64,000 bases of DNA from assembly GCA_031423495.1 (NCBI GenBank), contig JANPFP010000147.1, positions 38,657 to 102,656 on the forward strand. The letters run 5' to 3'. A model generated the notes under the pieces. It did no database searches and was not told the DNA's origin. It saw nothing but the letters and a program-made list of their open reading frames with translations. The position numbers and the translations under genes were made by a program. The first letter of the stretch is position 1, and every line of letters begins with the position of its first letter. This document shows, one piece after another, positions 34,414 through 43,270 of this stretch. Source of the stretch: JACPYM01 sp031423495. Its GTDB lineage: Bacteria > Acidobacteriota > Blastocatellia > RBC074.

Positions 34414-35217
34414 ATGGCAATGAACAATCAACGTGGGTTCAATGAAGTCATGATCGTCAACCCATACGAACCAGGATCAGAGACCAAGCAAGGAGTCAAC
34501 GTTATGCGATTTTACGCCGCACCCCAAAACATGGCCCAAAACATGGGTTATTACGCCGCCGCGCCGGAAGCCTATGGCTATTACGCTGCCGCGCCAGAAG
34601 CCTATGGCTATTACGCCGAAACGCCGGAATCCTATGGCTATTACGCCCAGGCCCCCGCTGCTTACGGCGAAGTCGAACCGGGCTATAACGAATATGAGCC
34701 GATGGGCTATTACGCCGAGCCGGAGCCGAGGGGTTATCCGATGGGCTATTACGCCGAGCCGGAGCCGAGGGGTTATCCGATGGGCTATTACGCTGAACCG
34801 GAGCCGAGGGGTTATTCGACGGGCTATTACGCCGAGCCGGAGCCTATGGGCTATTACGCTGAGCCGGAGCCGAGAGGTTATCCGATGGGCTATTACGCTG
34901 AACCGGAGCCGATGGGCTATTACGCCGAAGCGACGGAAATGCCCGGTTACGCGGAATACGATCCGATGCAACCGGGCGTGGCGGGATATGCGGAATATCC
35001 CGAAGGCTACGGCGGTTATGTGCGTGAGGTTCAGCCTCGTTACAACGCCGGCTGTCCCATGCCCACCAACGTCAATGGTTTTGGCGAGGCCGAAGTGTTG
35101 CCCGGAGTGTTGCAAGGATATGTGCGGCCTTCCAGCCCGAACCCGACCTGCAATCAATTTACGCCGCAAGCGGGGCAGGAGCCGCCGCCGCCGGACAATT
35201 TCAAACCGTTGTGGTGA
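34414..35217 (+). CDS. Tyr-rich tandem-repeat protein
   Basis: A 267-residue protein dominated by tandem repeats of GYYAEPEPRGYPM (13 residues) and a 9-residue short form ending PEPM, at about residues 95-175. An earlier block repeats GYYAAAPEAY. Tyr, Pro, Glu and Gly make up most of the sequence. No signal peptide or membrane helix. The C-terminal 75 residues are non-repetitive with two Cys. Such repeats suit a fibre, scaffold or phase-separating protein and may vary in copy number. Confidence 0.72.
   Translation: MAMNNQRGFNEVMIVNPYEPGSETKQGVNVMRFYAAPQNMAQNMGYYAAAPEAYGYYAAAPEAYGYYAETPESYGYYAQAPAAYGEVEPGYNEYEPMGYYAEPEPRGYPMGYYAEPEPRGYPMGYYAEPEPRGYSTGYYAEPEPMGYYAEPEPRGYPMGYYAEPEPMGYYAEATEMPGYAEYDPMQPGVAGYAEYPEGYGGYVREVQPRYNAGCPMPTNVNGFGEAEVLPGVLQGYVRPSSPNPTCNQFTPQAGQEPPPPDNFKPLW
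34690..34930. repeat. Coding tandem repeats, 39 and 27 base units
   Basis: Seven near-identical DNA units encode the Tyr-rich repeats. Long units of 39 bases and short units of 27 bases alternate irregularly. Third-base differences (GCC/GCT, GAG/GAA) show that some units have already drifted. Confidence 0.85.
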
Positions 35218-35295
35218 GCCTGCGGAAGCGCTCTCCCCAAACCAAGCAAACCGTAATCATTTAACCAATTCGGTAACCAACCAGGAGGTTCGATC

Positions 35296-36324
35296 ATGGC
35301 CGTCGTTAATGGCATCAGAGAAAAAGTACACATGCCCCTTTACGATTCGATCGCTGTCAAAAAAGAAGAACAGTGGCGAAAAGATCAAGGGTCAAGCACC
35401 TTGAAGTTTTTTGTGGACGTGCAAGGCAAAACCAAACTCGAAACCAATATGCAAAGCGCGTCCCAGCTTTCGCATTACAACACGTTCGAGGCGCGGGCGA
35501 TGCGCGTGGTGTTGAGCGATCTGCCGCCCGAATTCCCGGATGACACTAAGGCGAAAGATACTGGCTATGACGTCGTAGATGATTCCGAGGATGAGAACCA
35601 GTTTCTGTTAAACAGCGCTCTCCTGATTGGGGCAATTGATCCTGCTTCTACCGCCGCTCCGCCAGCTTTTCTCCCGGACATTTCGGAAGCAGGTTTTGCG
35701 ACGGTCAACGTAAGCCCAATTTTAGCGGACGTTGTAATCGGGCTTGACCGCATCATTGAGTTGCTGCAACGCGCCAAAGACAGTGACGACGGTTTTGCGT
35801 CCCTGTCGCCGGATGACGAGGAAGTCAGTTTGTACGTAGAAGCCGCAGGCGGAGTGCCCGCCACGGATTTAGATGATGACCAGGCTGAAACGCTGGCGGG
35901 ATTTGGCGGGACGATTTGGCTTTCGATCAACGACCTGGAATTTTTGCTCAGCGAGATTCCTGAAAGACAGCGTCCGCCTGACTTTCAAGTAGAGCGCGAA
36001 ACCAGTGTGATTCAGTTCATCAACAAGTTTATTTACAACACGGTCACCACGTTTTACGTCGGCGAAAAGATCATGATTCAAATGCCGACTTTCTATTTCC
36101 CGTCGGGCGCGGGCGCATTGAACGGTCATTCCGCCAGCCACGGAGAGCCTGACCCGATGGCGACGTTTCGTTTTGCCGAACCGATCAACATAGATAAGCA
36201 GCAGAACTTTCGCGTGGAAGTCGAAGTCCCCGATTCCGATATGCTGAAGGAAATGCAGCGCATATACGGCCCATTATTTATTTGGGTCGTGCTGGACGGT
36301 TACATGATGCGCGACGTTCAGTAA
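35296..36324 (+). CDS. Beta-rich cluster protein, possible jelly-roll structural subunit
   Basis: A 342-residue protein with AGGAGGTT just upstream. No signal peptide. The N-terminal third, STLKFFVDVQGKTKLETNMQSA, and the C-terminal third, VTTFYVGEKIMIQMPTFYF and FRFAEPINIDKQQNFRVEVEVPDSD, alternate strongly as beta strands; the middle 80-200 region is acidic and helical. It ends GPLFIWVVLDGYMMRDVQ. That ending parallels the final strands of the proteins at 36422 and 37870. One possibility is a capsid-like jelly-roll. This is inference from pattern only. Confidence 0.6.
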   Translation: MAVVNGIREKVHMPLYDSIAVKKEEQWRKDQGSSTLKFFVDVQGKTKLETNMQSASQLSHYNTFEARAMRVVLSDLPPEFPDDTKAKDTGYDVVDDSEDENQFLLNSALLIGAIDPASTAAPPAFLPDISEAGFATVNVSPILADVVIGLDRIIELLQRAKDSDDGFASLSPDDEEVSLYVEAAGGVPATDLDDDQAETLAGFGGTIWLSINDLEFLLSEIPERQRPPDFQVERETSVIQFINKFIYNTVTTFYVGEKIMIQMPTFYFPSGAGALNGHSASHGEPDPMATFRFAEPINIDKQQNFRVEVEVPDSDMLKEMQRIYGPLFIWVVLDGYMMRDVQ

Positions 36325-36421
36325 CGGCAATCGCCCTTGGATAACCAGCAGGCTGTGTCCTTGCGGCACGGCCTGCTGCCCTAGCTGATTGTTGCTCGCT
36401 CTCTTTTCGATGTGAACGAAC

Positions 36422-37870
36422 ATGCTTTCCACTCCAGCACCAGTCCGAAGAAGAACTGTTCGCAGGGCAGCCCCGGCGGCTTATGCGCCCGTGCCCTCGG
36501 CGCGCGGGACGGAAGGGGCCATCATTCCTTACGACCACGCGGCGACCTTTGAGCTGACAGGGCGTCCGGGCAACATCGTGCAAGGCGTCATCAACGTCGC
36601 CAACGACGGCATCTTTGTCGCGACAGCGATTGGGTATGGGTTTGAAGAACAACGAACACGTCCGGTCGCGGAAGTCGCACCAGGGCAGCTAGGCCCTGTG
36701 ATCCCCGGCGATCTCACGTTGGCTGAATTGCCGCTGTCAGCCTTGCTCGACGGGTTTCGCATCAGCCCGTCAGGCGCGCGCTTCGTTTTCAATCAGGCCG
36801 GAGCGAATCAGGTTTTCACCAATGAGCCGTTGGCGCGCGCTCAACTTTTTGGCGCGCCCGGTCGCAGCGTACTCGAACACGTCAATCCCCCGCAGGAGCT
36901 TTCGTTTTTCTTCAGCATTGTGGACAGCGGCACCGGGCGCGAGTTTCAAGATCAACCCACCCACAACCTGGCTTCGTTGGGCAAGAGCGACGGCGATCGT
37001 CCGTTTCGGTTGTTAGCGCGTCCGTTGTCGTTTATGCCGCGCTCCACCTTGCGCTTGCAGATTGCCGAGCATACCGAAGGCGCGCACGGCACACTTTTCA
37101 TTGTGCTTTATGGTTACAAGGTGCTGGCCTCGGCCTGCGCCGAACCCGTAGCGCGCCGCTGGGAAATGAACGCGCAGGGATGCGCGGTGGAACAGTTTGG
37201 CGAACCCGACGCCCGCGCCATTCCTTTCGATTATGTGACTACGTTTGAGTTGACGGGGAATCCGGGTAACCCGCTCGAAGACGAAATCAGTGTGAATGTC
37301 GAAGGCGGCTTTGTCGCCACCAGCATCGGTTATGGCCTAGCCGTCGAAGACACCGGCGTTAACATTGCGTTGCCTGATCCCAACACATTGCCTGCGGGTT
37401 CGCCTTTGCGTGCGTTGCTGCAAGGCTGGCAGGCGGCGAACGGTATTGATCTGTCGCAATTTCCGCTGCGGTTTTTTCCGCCGGATGCTTTGCTTGATGG
37501 GCTGCGGTTACGTCCGAACTTTTTGCGCGTCGCCCTCGGCAACAACGGCGCTTTGGCGAATCAGTTACCGTTCTCTTTGATCGGTCGCATCTTTGAACGG
37601 TTGAACCGGCCTGAAAACGTTTCGTTTCGCTATGAGATTTTCGATGGCGGCACCGGGCACGAATTGCAAAACCGTCCGCTGCACAACGTCGCCGGCTTGG
37701 GCATCGCCAACGGCGACCGGCCTTTCAAAAAACTCGCGCGGCCTATGTCGTTTTTGCCGCGCTCGACCATTCGCGTAAAAGTCGAAGAACGCTTCGGGCG
37801 CGGTACGCTTTTCATCGCGTTTCAAGGTTACAAATTGCTGGGCACGACGGCACAGGGAGGAAGACGCTGA
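36422..37870 (+). CDS. Two-domain repeat cluster protein (units A and B)
   Basis: A 482-residue protein made of two copies of one domain of about 200 residues: unit A at about 36-240 and unit B at about 260-475. Each starts IP(Y/F)D...TFELTG-PGN, then a strand ending IGYG, an LLDG-type helix, then DxGTGxExQ-P-HN, a GDRPF turn, RP-SF-PRSTxR and a final G-TLFI...GYK(V/L)L strand. The domain is mostly beta. No signal peptide. The pattern fits a particle subunit. The third unit is in the next gene, which starts on the last base of this stop codon. Confidence 0.68.
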   Translation: MLSTPAPVRRRTVRRAAPAAYAPVPSARGTEGAIIPYDHAATFELTGRPGNIVQGVINVANDGIFVATAIGYGFEEQRTRPVAEVAPGQLGPVIPGDLTLAELPLSALLDGFRISPSGARFVFNQAGANQVFTNEPLARAQLFGAPGRSVLEHVNPPQELSFFFSIVDSGTGREFQDQPTHNLASLGKSDGDRPFRLLARPLSFMPRSTLRLQIAEHTEGAHGTLFIVLYGYKVLASACAEPVARRWEMNAQGCAVEQFGEPDARAIPFDYVTTFELTGNPGNPLEDEISVNVEGGFVATSIGYGLAVEDTGVNIALPDPNTLPAGSPLRALLQGWQAANGIDLSQFPLRFFPPDALLDGLRLRPNFLRVALGNNGALANQLPFSLIGRIFERLNRPENVSFRYEIFDGGTGHELQNRPLHNVAGLGIANGDRPFKKLARPMSFLPRSTIRVKVEERFGRGTLFIAFQGYKLLGTTAQGGRR

Positions 37871-38940
37871 TGTTGGCCGCGAGAACCGCGAGAACCGCGA
37901 TAACCATGATGCCGCAACCGGTGGCGCGCGTTGAGTCGCCCGCCGAAGCGCAACGTTCGATCCCGTTTGATTACACCTTTCGTTTCGATTTGAAAGGCGA
38001 ACCCAATCGCACGGCGCGCAGTGTCGTCACCGTGAGCGTCGAAGCGAGTTTCACTGCCGTCTCAATTGGCTATGGTGTGATTCCGCGTGTGACGCCGGTT
38101 ACCTTTGGCCCGGTCACGATTCTCGTCAACCCGGCGGCGTTGCCTGCGGGAGTGGCCGGTGTGGCTTTCAACCGGCAAATTACGCAAACCGGCGGAGAAG
38201 GCCGTATCGCTTTCAGCGTAAGCAACGGCGCTTTGCCGAACGGGTTGGTATTAAACAACAACGGATTGTTGTCAGGCGTTCCTGCGGCGGCAGGCGTGTT
38301 TCAGTTTACCGTCAGAGCGACGGAGGCGAGCGGCATTTTTGGCGAGCGTGATTACTCGCTTGAAATCACTGCGGCACCGGGACCGGGAATTCTCTTCTTG
38401 AGAGCCGCCGTCGTTGCACTTCCGAGTTTGCGCACGACTACCGTTGATGCGCTTTTGAACGGCTTACAAAGAGCACTTGTGCAATCGCCGAATATTCTCA
38501 GCGGAGAAACCGGCCCGGAAGCGGTTTTCAAAGGCGGCATCAAACTCAATCCGCAATTCGCCGAACTGGCGTTGTTGAATGACGGGCAAAATCCGCTGAC
38601 CGACCGCGACACGTTGCGCAGGCTTTTTCAAGCAGTGAGCGCGCCCGATAGCGAAGTGCAGTTTCTTTACGCGCTGTTTGATGAAGGCACCGGACGCGAA
38701 TTTCAAAGCGAGCCTTTGCTAAACATCGCCGGTCTGGGCAGTTCAAACGGCACGCGCCCGTTTCGCTATTTCGCGCGTCCGATCACATTTGCGCCGCGTT
38801 CGGCCATTCGCATGGAAGTCACCGAGAAATCCGATTTTCAAGGGGAATTGCACGTCTCGTTGCACGGTTACAAAGTGCTGGGCGGTGCCGGTTCGCCCAC
38901 GGCTGTCAATCGCACATTGCGTCGGCGCGGACGGAGGTGA
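37870..38940 (+). CDS. Repeat cluster protein (unit C) with inserted Ig-like domain
   Basis: A 356-residue protein with one copy of the domain found twice in the preceding gene. It begins SIPFDYTFRFDLKGEPN and has the shared IGYG, DEGTGREFQ, NGTRPFRYFARP and GYKVLGG segments. A region of about 80 residues near 95-175 matches the putative-Ig (He_PIG) pattern with NGALPNGLVLNNNGLLSGVP and is inserted after the first strands. Its start overlaps the previous stop, so translation is coupled. No signal peptide. Confidence 0.68.
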   Translation: MLAARTARTAITMMPQPVARVESPAEAQRSIPFDYTFRFDLKGEPNRTARSVVTVSVEASFTAVSIGYGVIPRVTPVTFGPVTILVNPAALPAGVAGVAFNRQITQTGGEGRIAFSVSNGALPNGLVLNNNGLLSGVPAAAGVFQFTVRATEASGIFGERDYSLEITAAPGPGILFLRAAVVALPSLRTTTVDALLNGLQRALVQSPNILSGETGPEAVFKGGIKLNPQFAELALLNDGQNPLTDRDTLRRLFQAVSAPDSEVQFLYALFDEGTGREFQSEPLLNIAGLGSSNGTRPFRYFARPITFAPRSAIRMEVTEKSDFQGELHVSLHGYKVLGGAGSPTAVNRTLRRRGRR

Positions 38941-38942
38941 GT

Positions 38943-39431
38943 ATGTTTCATCAAATGCGCCACGCGGCAGGAAGCCTGCATTCCGCAGCGGTTCCCGCGC
39001 TTTGTACGGCGTGCGGCGTGCCGTTCGATTCGCAGTATTTCGATGCGTCGGGCGTCTTTCCCGCCCCGCCTGTCGGAGCCGTCGTGCCGCTCGCCGAATT
39101 CACCTTGCCGCCGCAATACTGCGGTGTGCTGGAATACTTTGCGCAATTCACCGATCAACACGCCGCAAACCCGGCGGCGATCAGAACCGAGGGAGTTGAA
39201 TGGGTGATTCAAGCCGACGGCAGCCCGCTGTTTCCTTATTTGCAACTTGATCGCATCGTCAATCCGTGGGGCGCAGGTTCGTTTCCCGTCGCCGTGCGTT
39301 TGCCTGAGGGCGCGACGATTCGGTTGCTGGCACGCGGCGTCAACGCTAATCAGCGTTTGATAACCGAAGTGGGCGGCAGGTTGTTGGGCCGGTACTGGTA
39401 CAACACGGCGTATGGCGATGCCCGTCAGTGA
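38943..39431 (+). CDS. Small beta-rich cluster protein
   Basis: A 162-residue protein. It begins MFHQMRHAAG, has two Cys (LCTACGVPF), then strands around LAEFTLPPQYCGVLEYFAQF and WVIQADGSPLFPYLQLD, and ends with LPEGATIRLLARG and VGGRLLGRYWYN. The last part has the same order of strands as the ending of units A to C, so it may be a divergent relative. GGAGG lies at 38932-38936; a GTG at 38937 is an alternative start but would be too close to it. Confidence 0.6.
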   Translation: MFHQMRHAAGSLHSAAVPALCTACGVPFDSQYFDASGVFPAPPVGAVVPLAEFTLPPQYCGVLEYFAQFTDQHAANPAAIRTEGVEWVIQADGSPLFPYLQLDRIVNPWGAGSFPVAVRLPEGATIRLLARGVNANQRLITEVGGRLLGRYWYNTAYGDARQ

Positions 39432-39994
39432 TGCAGCCGTCAATGATGTTGCCGTCAATGATGTTGAATGAACACGATCATAACTTGCGCGGCCCACTCA
39501 TTCCCGTGCCTTCAGGACGGGCTTATCGCGTTGTTTCGCCACCCGCGCATGCGTTGGTGACGCGCGAGTTGTCAGACGAACTGAGCCGCGGGTTGGAACG
39601 ATTCGCCGTGGAAGCCGGCTTCACTCAGGACCATCCGGTGAGCATCTTATTCAAGCCCGGCATTTTCGGGCATCACCAGTGGGGGCGCGCGGTTGATATT
39701 TATGAAGTAGGCGGCGTCGGTCTGGAGCGCTGGCACCAGGATTGGCAGTGCGCTTGCCAACGCGCCGCGCACACGACGGAGGCGGCTGCGCGCCAGCTCA
39801 TCACGAAGCGCGAACCCGTACGCAATCTGGGTTGGCGGCTTTACCAGGCGTTACAACTTTATGGGCGCTGGGCGCAACCTTACGGCTTTCCGATTCAATT
39901 GTTCGGCCCGTGGACGCGGAGCGAAGGGCCGTGGCGTTTCATCAGCGACCGCCTGTTGTGGGCGCATCGAGATCACATACACGTCGCCAAATGA
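39431..39994 (+). CDS. M15-like zinc peptidase (D-Ala-D-Ala or endolysin type)
   Basis: A 187-residue protein with an M15/extensin-like zinc site: HHQWGRAVDIYEV, with His81 or His82 and Asp89, and the late HRDHIHV, with His182 and His184. The Gly-Arg-Ala-Val-Asp order and the final HIHV are typical of L-alanyl-D-glutamate or D-Ala-D-Ala peptidases. No signal peptide, which fits a lysis or release enzyme delivered from inside. It starts on the last base of the preceding stop, in the repeat-rich AATGATG stretch where several in-frame ATG codons lie close. Confidence 0.8.
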   Translation: MQPSMMLPSMMLNEHDHNLRGPLIPVPSGRAYRVVSPPAHALVTRELSDELSRGLERFAVEAGFTQDHPVSILFKPGIFGHHQWGRAVDIYEVGGVGLERWHQDWQCACQRAAHTTEAAARQLITKREPVRNLGWRLYQALQLYGRWAQPYGFPIQLFGPWTRSEGPWRFISDRLLWAHRDHIHVAK

Positions 39995-40036
39995 GGCGTA
40001 TACGGTTCGGAGTAAGTAGTTCAAGAGGAGGCACTA

Positions 40037-41140
40037 ATGGTTCGTCAATTCGATCAACGCACTCTTTTTACGGCACCTGGTTTGGATGCGCGGCGCCAAG
40101 CGGCTCGTCCGCGCGCGGCCCGTGAAGTGAGGCGTGAAGCGAGGGAAGATGGCGCGCAGGTTCGCGTGATGCTGATCGCCATTCGTCACGACCTCGAACC
40201 GCCAGTTTATTTGGGGCCGCATATGCTACAGCGTTTGCAAGCCTTGCTGGCCGCGCCTGAAGCAGCCACGGCTGCCGCCACCGTGACACATCAGGTTGCG
40301 ACGACGAACGAGTCTCAACCAGCCGAAGCACCTGTGTCGTATCTATCCGCCGGCTTTCAGTCGGCACGCTTTCTGCCGCCCATGCAGGAGTCCATGCAGA
40401 ACGGGCAGAACGGGCAGGACGGGCCACGGGCGTTACAACCTCGCTTGGTAAGAGGCGATATTTTGAGCGATAGCGCGGGGCGGCTTTACGAAAGATGCGG
40501 CCCTCAAATCAAACCGCTGCATCGCCTGGCGTCAGGGCCGCGCGGAGAAGTTCTTGAACTCCTTCCACTGGCTTCGCCTGTCGCAGCGGCAGACGCGCCG
40601 CGTCAGTTTCAACGAATGTTCGCTGATAGGGGGCGTCGGCGCGGCATCCGCCCTCATGTAACCCCTCAGCCAACGCTGGAAGTTCGGCCTACCGAGACGT
40701 TCGCCAGGCCTGCCACCGCGCCGTCTTCGCTGAAGCCACCAAAACCCGAAGCGCCAACTAGCGTAGCCCAGGCAAGTGCGGAAGCCGCCCCGCTGAATAC
40801 TTCGATCCCTGCGGAATGGAATCAGCCCTGGGAATTTCGGCTCAGCCGGGAAGAGGTGCTTTACGATTTGCAGCAAGAGGCGGCAGGCAGGTCTTCGTTA
40901 GTGAATGCCTTGCGCCAGTTGAAACGTCGCTGGAACCAACCCACGGCCTTGCGCAAGTGGCAATCCTTGCTGGCAGGCGAAAGCCTGGAGGAACAACTGT
41001 GGAAGGTGCGTCCTCCGGCAGGTCAAGGTGCGCATCCGCAAGTGCGTGACTGGGCACAGCAGACATTGGCGCTGGCCGGATATGACGCGCGCGTGATGCT
41101 GCTCGAATGGGAAATTTTCTGGCGGCGCAAGGCGCGCTAG
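40037..41140 (+). CDS. Cluster protein of unknown function, Pro/Ala-rich middle
   Basis: A 367-residue protein with GGAGG just upstream. The first 45 residues are highly basic (ARRQAARPRAAREVRREARE). Residues 45-75 carry a VRVMLIAIRHDLEPPVYL strand region. The middle is Ala/Pro/Gln-rich and probably disordered. The last 110 residues are helical and end DWAQQTLALAGYDARVMLLEWEIFWRRKAR. I recognise no family. The basic N-terminus could bind nucleic acid. It lies between the M15 peptidase and a coiled-coil protein. Confidence 0.6.
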   Translation: MVRQFDQRTLFTAPGLDARRQAARPRAAREVRREAREDGAQVRVMLIAIRHDLEPPVYLGPHMLQRLQALLAAPEAATAAATVTHQVATTNESQPAEAPVSYLSAGFQSARFLPPMQESMQNGQNGQDGPRALQPRLVRGDILSDSAGRLYERCGPQIKPLHRLASGPRGEVLELLPLASPVAAADAPRQFQRMFADRGRRRGIRPHVTPQPTLEVRPTETFARPATAPSSLKPPKPEAPTSVAQASAEAAPLNTSIPAEWNQPWEFRLSREEVLYDLQQEAAGRSSLVNALRQLKRRWNQPTALRKWQSLLAGESLEEQLWKVRPPAGQGAHPQVRDWAQQTLALAGYDARVMLLEWEIFWRRKAR

Positions 41141-41185
41141 CCGCTGGCTTCGTTGTGCCGTACTGAAATTTTAAGGAGCCCGATT

Positions 41186-41761
41186 ATGAGATCACGCAAA
41201 CGCAACTCAGGGAAAAACCGAGGAACAGGCGCTGTGACCGTTACGCCGCCCGCACCTGCATTGGATGTGACAACGGAAGTTGCACAAGGCATTGAGGCGC
41301 GCGATAAGCTGGAGGCTGCGCTCGCGCGTTTCGACGTGTTGCGCGAACAGGCTAAACAAAAGTTTTTGCGAAACCTGGCGGCTGAATTGCAAACGGGCGA
41401 AGCCAGTGCCGAACGCCTGTTGGAAAAAGCCACGGTTTGGAAAAATGAGGGAATGCGCGCTGACGAACAAAAAGCCGCGCTGCAATTATTTTATGTCTTA
41501 CTGGCCTCCCGCATTGAGGAATACAAAAACTCAGCGCGCGCGGAAACCGTCACGGCCTTACAACGCGTTATTACGCGACTGAGGGAGGATTACGCCAAAC
41601 TCGGTGCCGATCAATGGGTGATTCAGGGGGTGATTCAGGCTCGTCTAGTGAAACTGGAGGCAGAGATAACGGCGTTGCAACCCTCATTACCTCCCGCGCC
41701 TCCGCGCCGAGCCAAGGCTATGGCACCAGTCAAGCAAGCCGTAGGTAAGGCAGTCAAATGA
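41186..41761 (+). CDS. Coiled-coil cluster protein
   Basis: A 191-residue protein, mostly alpha-helical from about residue 30 to 165, with heptad-like spacing (EARDKLEAALARFDVLREQAKQKF). The N-terminus (MRSRKRNSGKNRG) and C-terminus (PPRRAKAMAPVKQAVGKAVK) are basic. AAGGAG lies upstream of ATG 41186. It has no signal peptide or enzyme motif. It probably serves as a scaffold or spacer. Confidence 0.65.
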   Translation: MRSRKRNSGKNRGTGAVTVTPPAPALDVTTEVAQGIEARDKLEAALARFDVLREQAKQKFLRNLAAELQTGEASAERLLEKATVWKNEGMRADEQKAALQLFYVLLASRIEEYKNSARAETVTALQRVITRLREDYAKLGADQWVIQGVIQARLVKLEAEITALQPSLPPAPPRRAKAMAPVKQAVGKAVK

Positions 41762-41772
41762 GGAGCAGCAAC

Positions 41773-42495
41773 ATGGGATACATCGCCTTAGGTGAAGCGT
41801 TTCAAACGATGGGGTCGTGTGGTTGCGGCGGCAGGTGCGGCAGTGCGCGATCCGGCTTGAGTGAGTGGTACGAGCAGGATGATGACGATGACGACAACAC
41901 GCCACCGGTTCAGCGTATGCCTGGACAGATGCCGCAGCGCCCTGGCCCACCGCTGGGAGAAGCGCCGCCTCGCCTTGAGTTGCAACCGCCATCGTTGTTG
42001 CAACCTGATTCCGTACCGCCCTGGCAGCGGCGCGTGCAGGAACGCATGAGCCGCAGCATGCCGCAATTACAGTTGCGCCCGGAATTCATGCCGCGTCCGG
42101 CGGGCAGCCCCGCCCTGCCGCCACCGCCACCGCCTATTGATTTGCGGCTGTCGCCTGAATATCGCCGCCGTTTGATGGAGCAGTGGGAAAGAGAACGAGA
42201 GCGTGATCGCATACGCCGCATACTTACCACACCCGTGCCTTCGCCTCCACAAAGCCCGTCGTTAGGGGACGCGATCAGGCGTTACGTGGACACGAATCTG
42301 GAAAATCTGTTGCGCAATTTGCGTGTGCCTCCGGCGGTGCGCGGCCCGTTGCGCGACGCTGCGCGTGACGCTCTCGGTCGCGGAGCCCTCGAAGCGATGG
42401 AGGGGGCTTTGAATTCGGCGGGCATCCGAGGCGAGGCCCGAGAAGCCATTAGCTCCAGCGTACGTGCGGCGATAGAACAGATACGCGTGCCGTAA
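41773..42495 (+). CDS. Pro-rich cluster protein with Cys/Gly and poly-Asp segments
   Basis: A 240-residue protein. The N-terminus has CGCGGRCGSA, then a run of six Asp, then a long Pro/Gln/Leu-rich region. The last 70 residues are a helical domain (DTNLENLLRNLRVPPAVRG...ALEAMEGALNSAGI). The AGGAG at 41760-41764 favours the start at 41773; ATG 41758 overlapping the previous stop is possible. No family recognised. The acidic run could pair with the poly-Arg tails of the proteins near 33 kb, which is inference. Confidence 0.6.
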   Translation: MGYIALGEAFQTMGSCGCGGRCGSARSGLSEWYEQDDDDDDNTPPVQRMPGQMPQRPGPPLGEAPPRLELQPPSLLQPDSVPPWQRRVQERMSRSMPQLQLRPEFMPRPAGSPALPPPPPPIDLRLSPEYRRRLMEQWERERERDRIRRILTTPVPSPPQSPSLGDAIRRYVDTNLENLLRNLRVPPAVRGPLRDAARDALGRGALEAMEGALNSAGIRGEAREAISSSVRAAIEQIRVP

Positions 42496-42508
42496 ACGAA
42501 AGGTAAAC

Positions 42509-43267
42509 ATGGCGTCGTGGGTGCAACAGACAGAACGGCCTTATAGCCAATTGGCGGTGGCGTATGACCAAACGATTGGCTGGCCGACTTTCGTGCGCAC
42601 GCGGCGTGCTTTTGAAATTTTGGTGCAACGCTACGGCATACACTTTCGCACGGCTGCCGATCTGGGTTGCGGCACCGGCTTGTTCGCCAAATACCTGCAT
42701 CAATGCTGGGGCGTATCTGTCTGGGCCGTAGACCTTTCGCCTGACATGTTGCAAGTGGCTGCCCGCAATTGTGCTGGTACGTCGGTGCAATTGTTACGGC
42801 AAGACATTCGATGCTTGCGTTTGCCTGATCCGGTTGACTTAGCGACCTCCAATTTCGACGCGCTGAACCACCTGACCGGCCCGGGCGATTTACGCGCTGC
42901 GTTTCAGCGCGTAGCGGAAAACCTGCGACCGGGCGGATATTTTTATTTCGATTTGATTACGCCGTGTTTCCCGCTGGGGAAACGCGACGTTTATGTGCGC
43001 CGCCTCAACGCGCGGCAGCGGCAAGTAACGCAACTGATTCGCTGGCATCCGACACGGCAAATCATCTCTACGACCATTGTCGTGCGTTCGTCAGACGCGC
43101 CTTGCCCCAAAGTCGAGCGCCACCACGAGCGTGCTTATGCCTTTGAAGAAGTGGGGCGTTGGTTGCTGGACGCGGGTTTCGTGTTGCGCGGCGTACACGA
43201 TGAAGAGACCTTGCGACCGGCGAGGGGGTACCCGGCGCGAATGATTGTCGTTGCTCAACGCAGGTAG
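42509..43267 (+). CDS. Class I SAM-dependent methyltransferase
   Basis: A 252-residue methyltransferase. Motif I is AADLGCGTGLFAKYL, then VWAVDLSPDMLQVAARN (SAM ribose contact), QDIRCLRLPDPVD and ATSNFDALNHL, with GGYFYFDLITP as a later strand. This places it among type-11/25-like small-molecule methyltransferases. The substrate is unknown; within the cluster it may modify a structural protein. It starts 13 bases after the preceding stop. Confidence 0.88.
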   Translation: MASWVQQTERPYSQLAVAYDQTIGWPTFVRTRRAFEILVQRYGIHFRTAADLGCGTGLFAKYLHQCWGVSVWAVDLSPDMLQVAARNCAGTSVQLLRQDIRCLRLPDPVDLATSNFDALNHLTGPGDLRAAFQRVAENLRPGGYFYFDLITPCFPLGKRDVYVRRLNARQRQVTQLIRWHPTRQIISTTIVVRSSDAPCPKVERHHERAYAFEEVGRWLLDAGFVLRGVHDEETLRPARGYPARMIVVAQRR

Positions 43268-43270
43268 CTT

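Noticed and set aside
34690..34930. Regular DNA repeats that could suggest a CRISPR array
   Set aside because: Units are 39 and 27 bases without spacers, in frame with a protein, and no cas gene is present.
34477..35169. Antisense repeat-rich frame opposite the Tyr-rich protein
   Set aside because: Its repeats are the complement of the coding repeats; no independent start or fold is visible.
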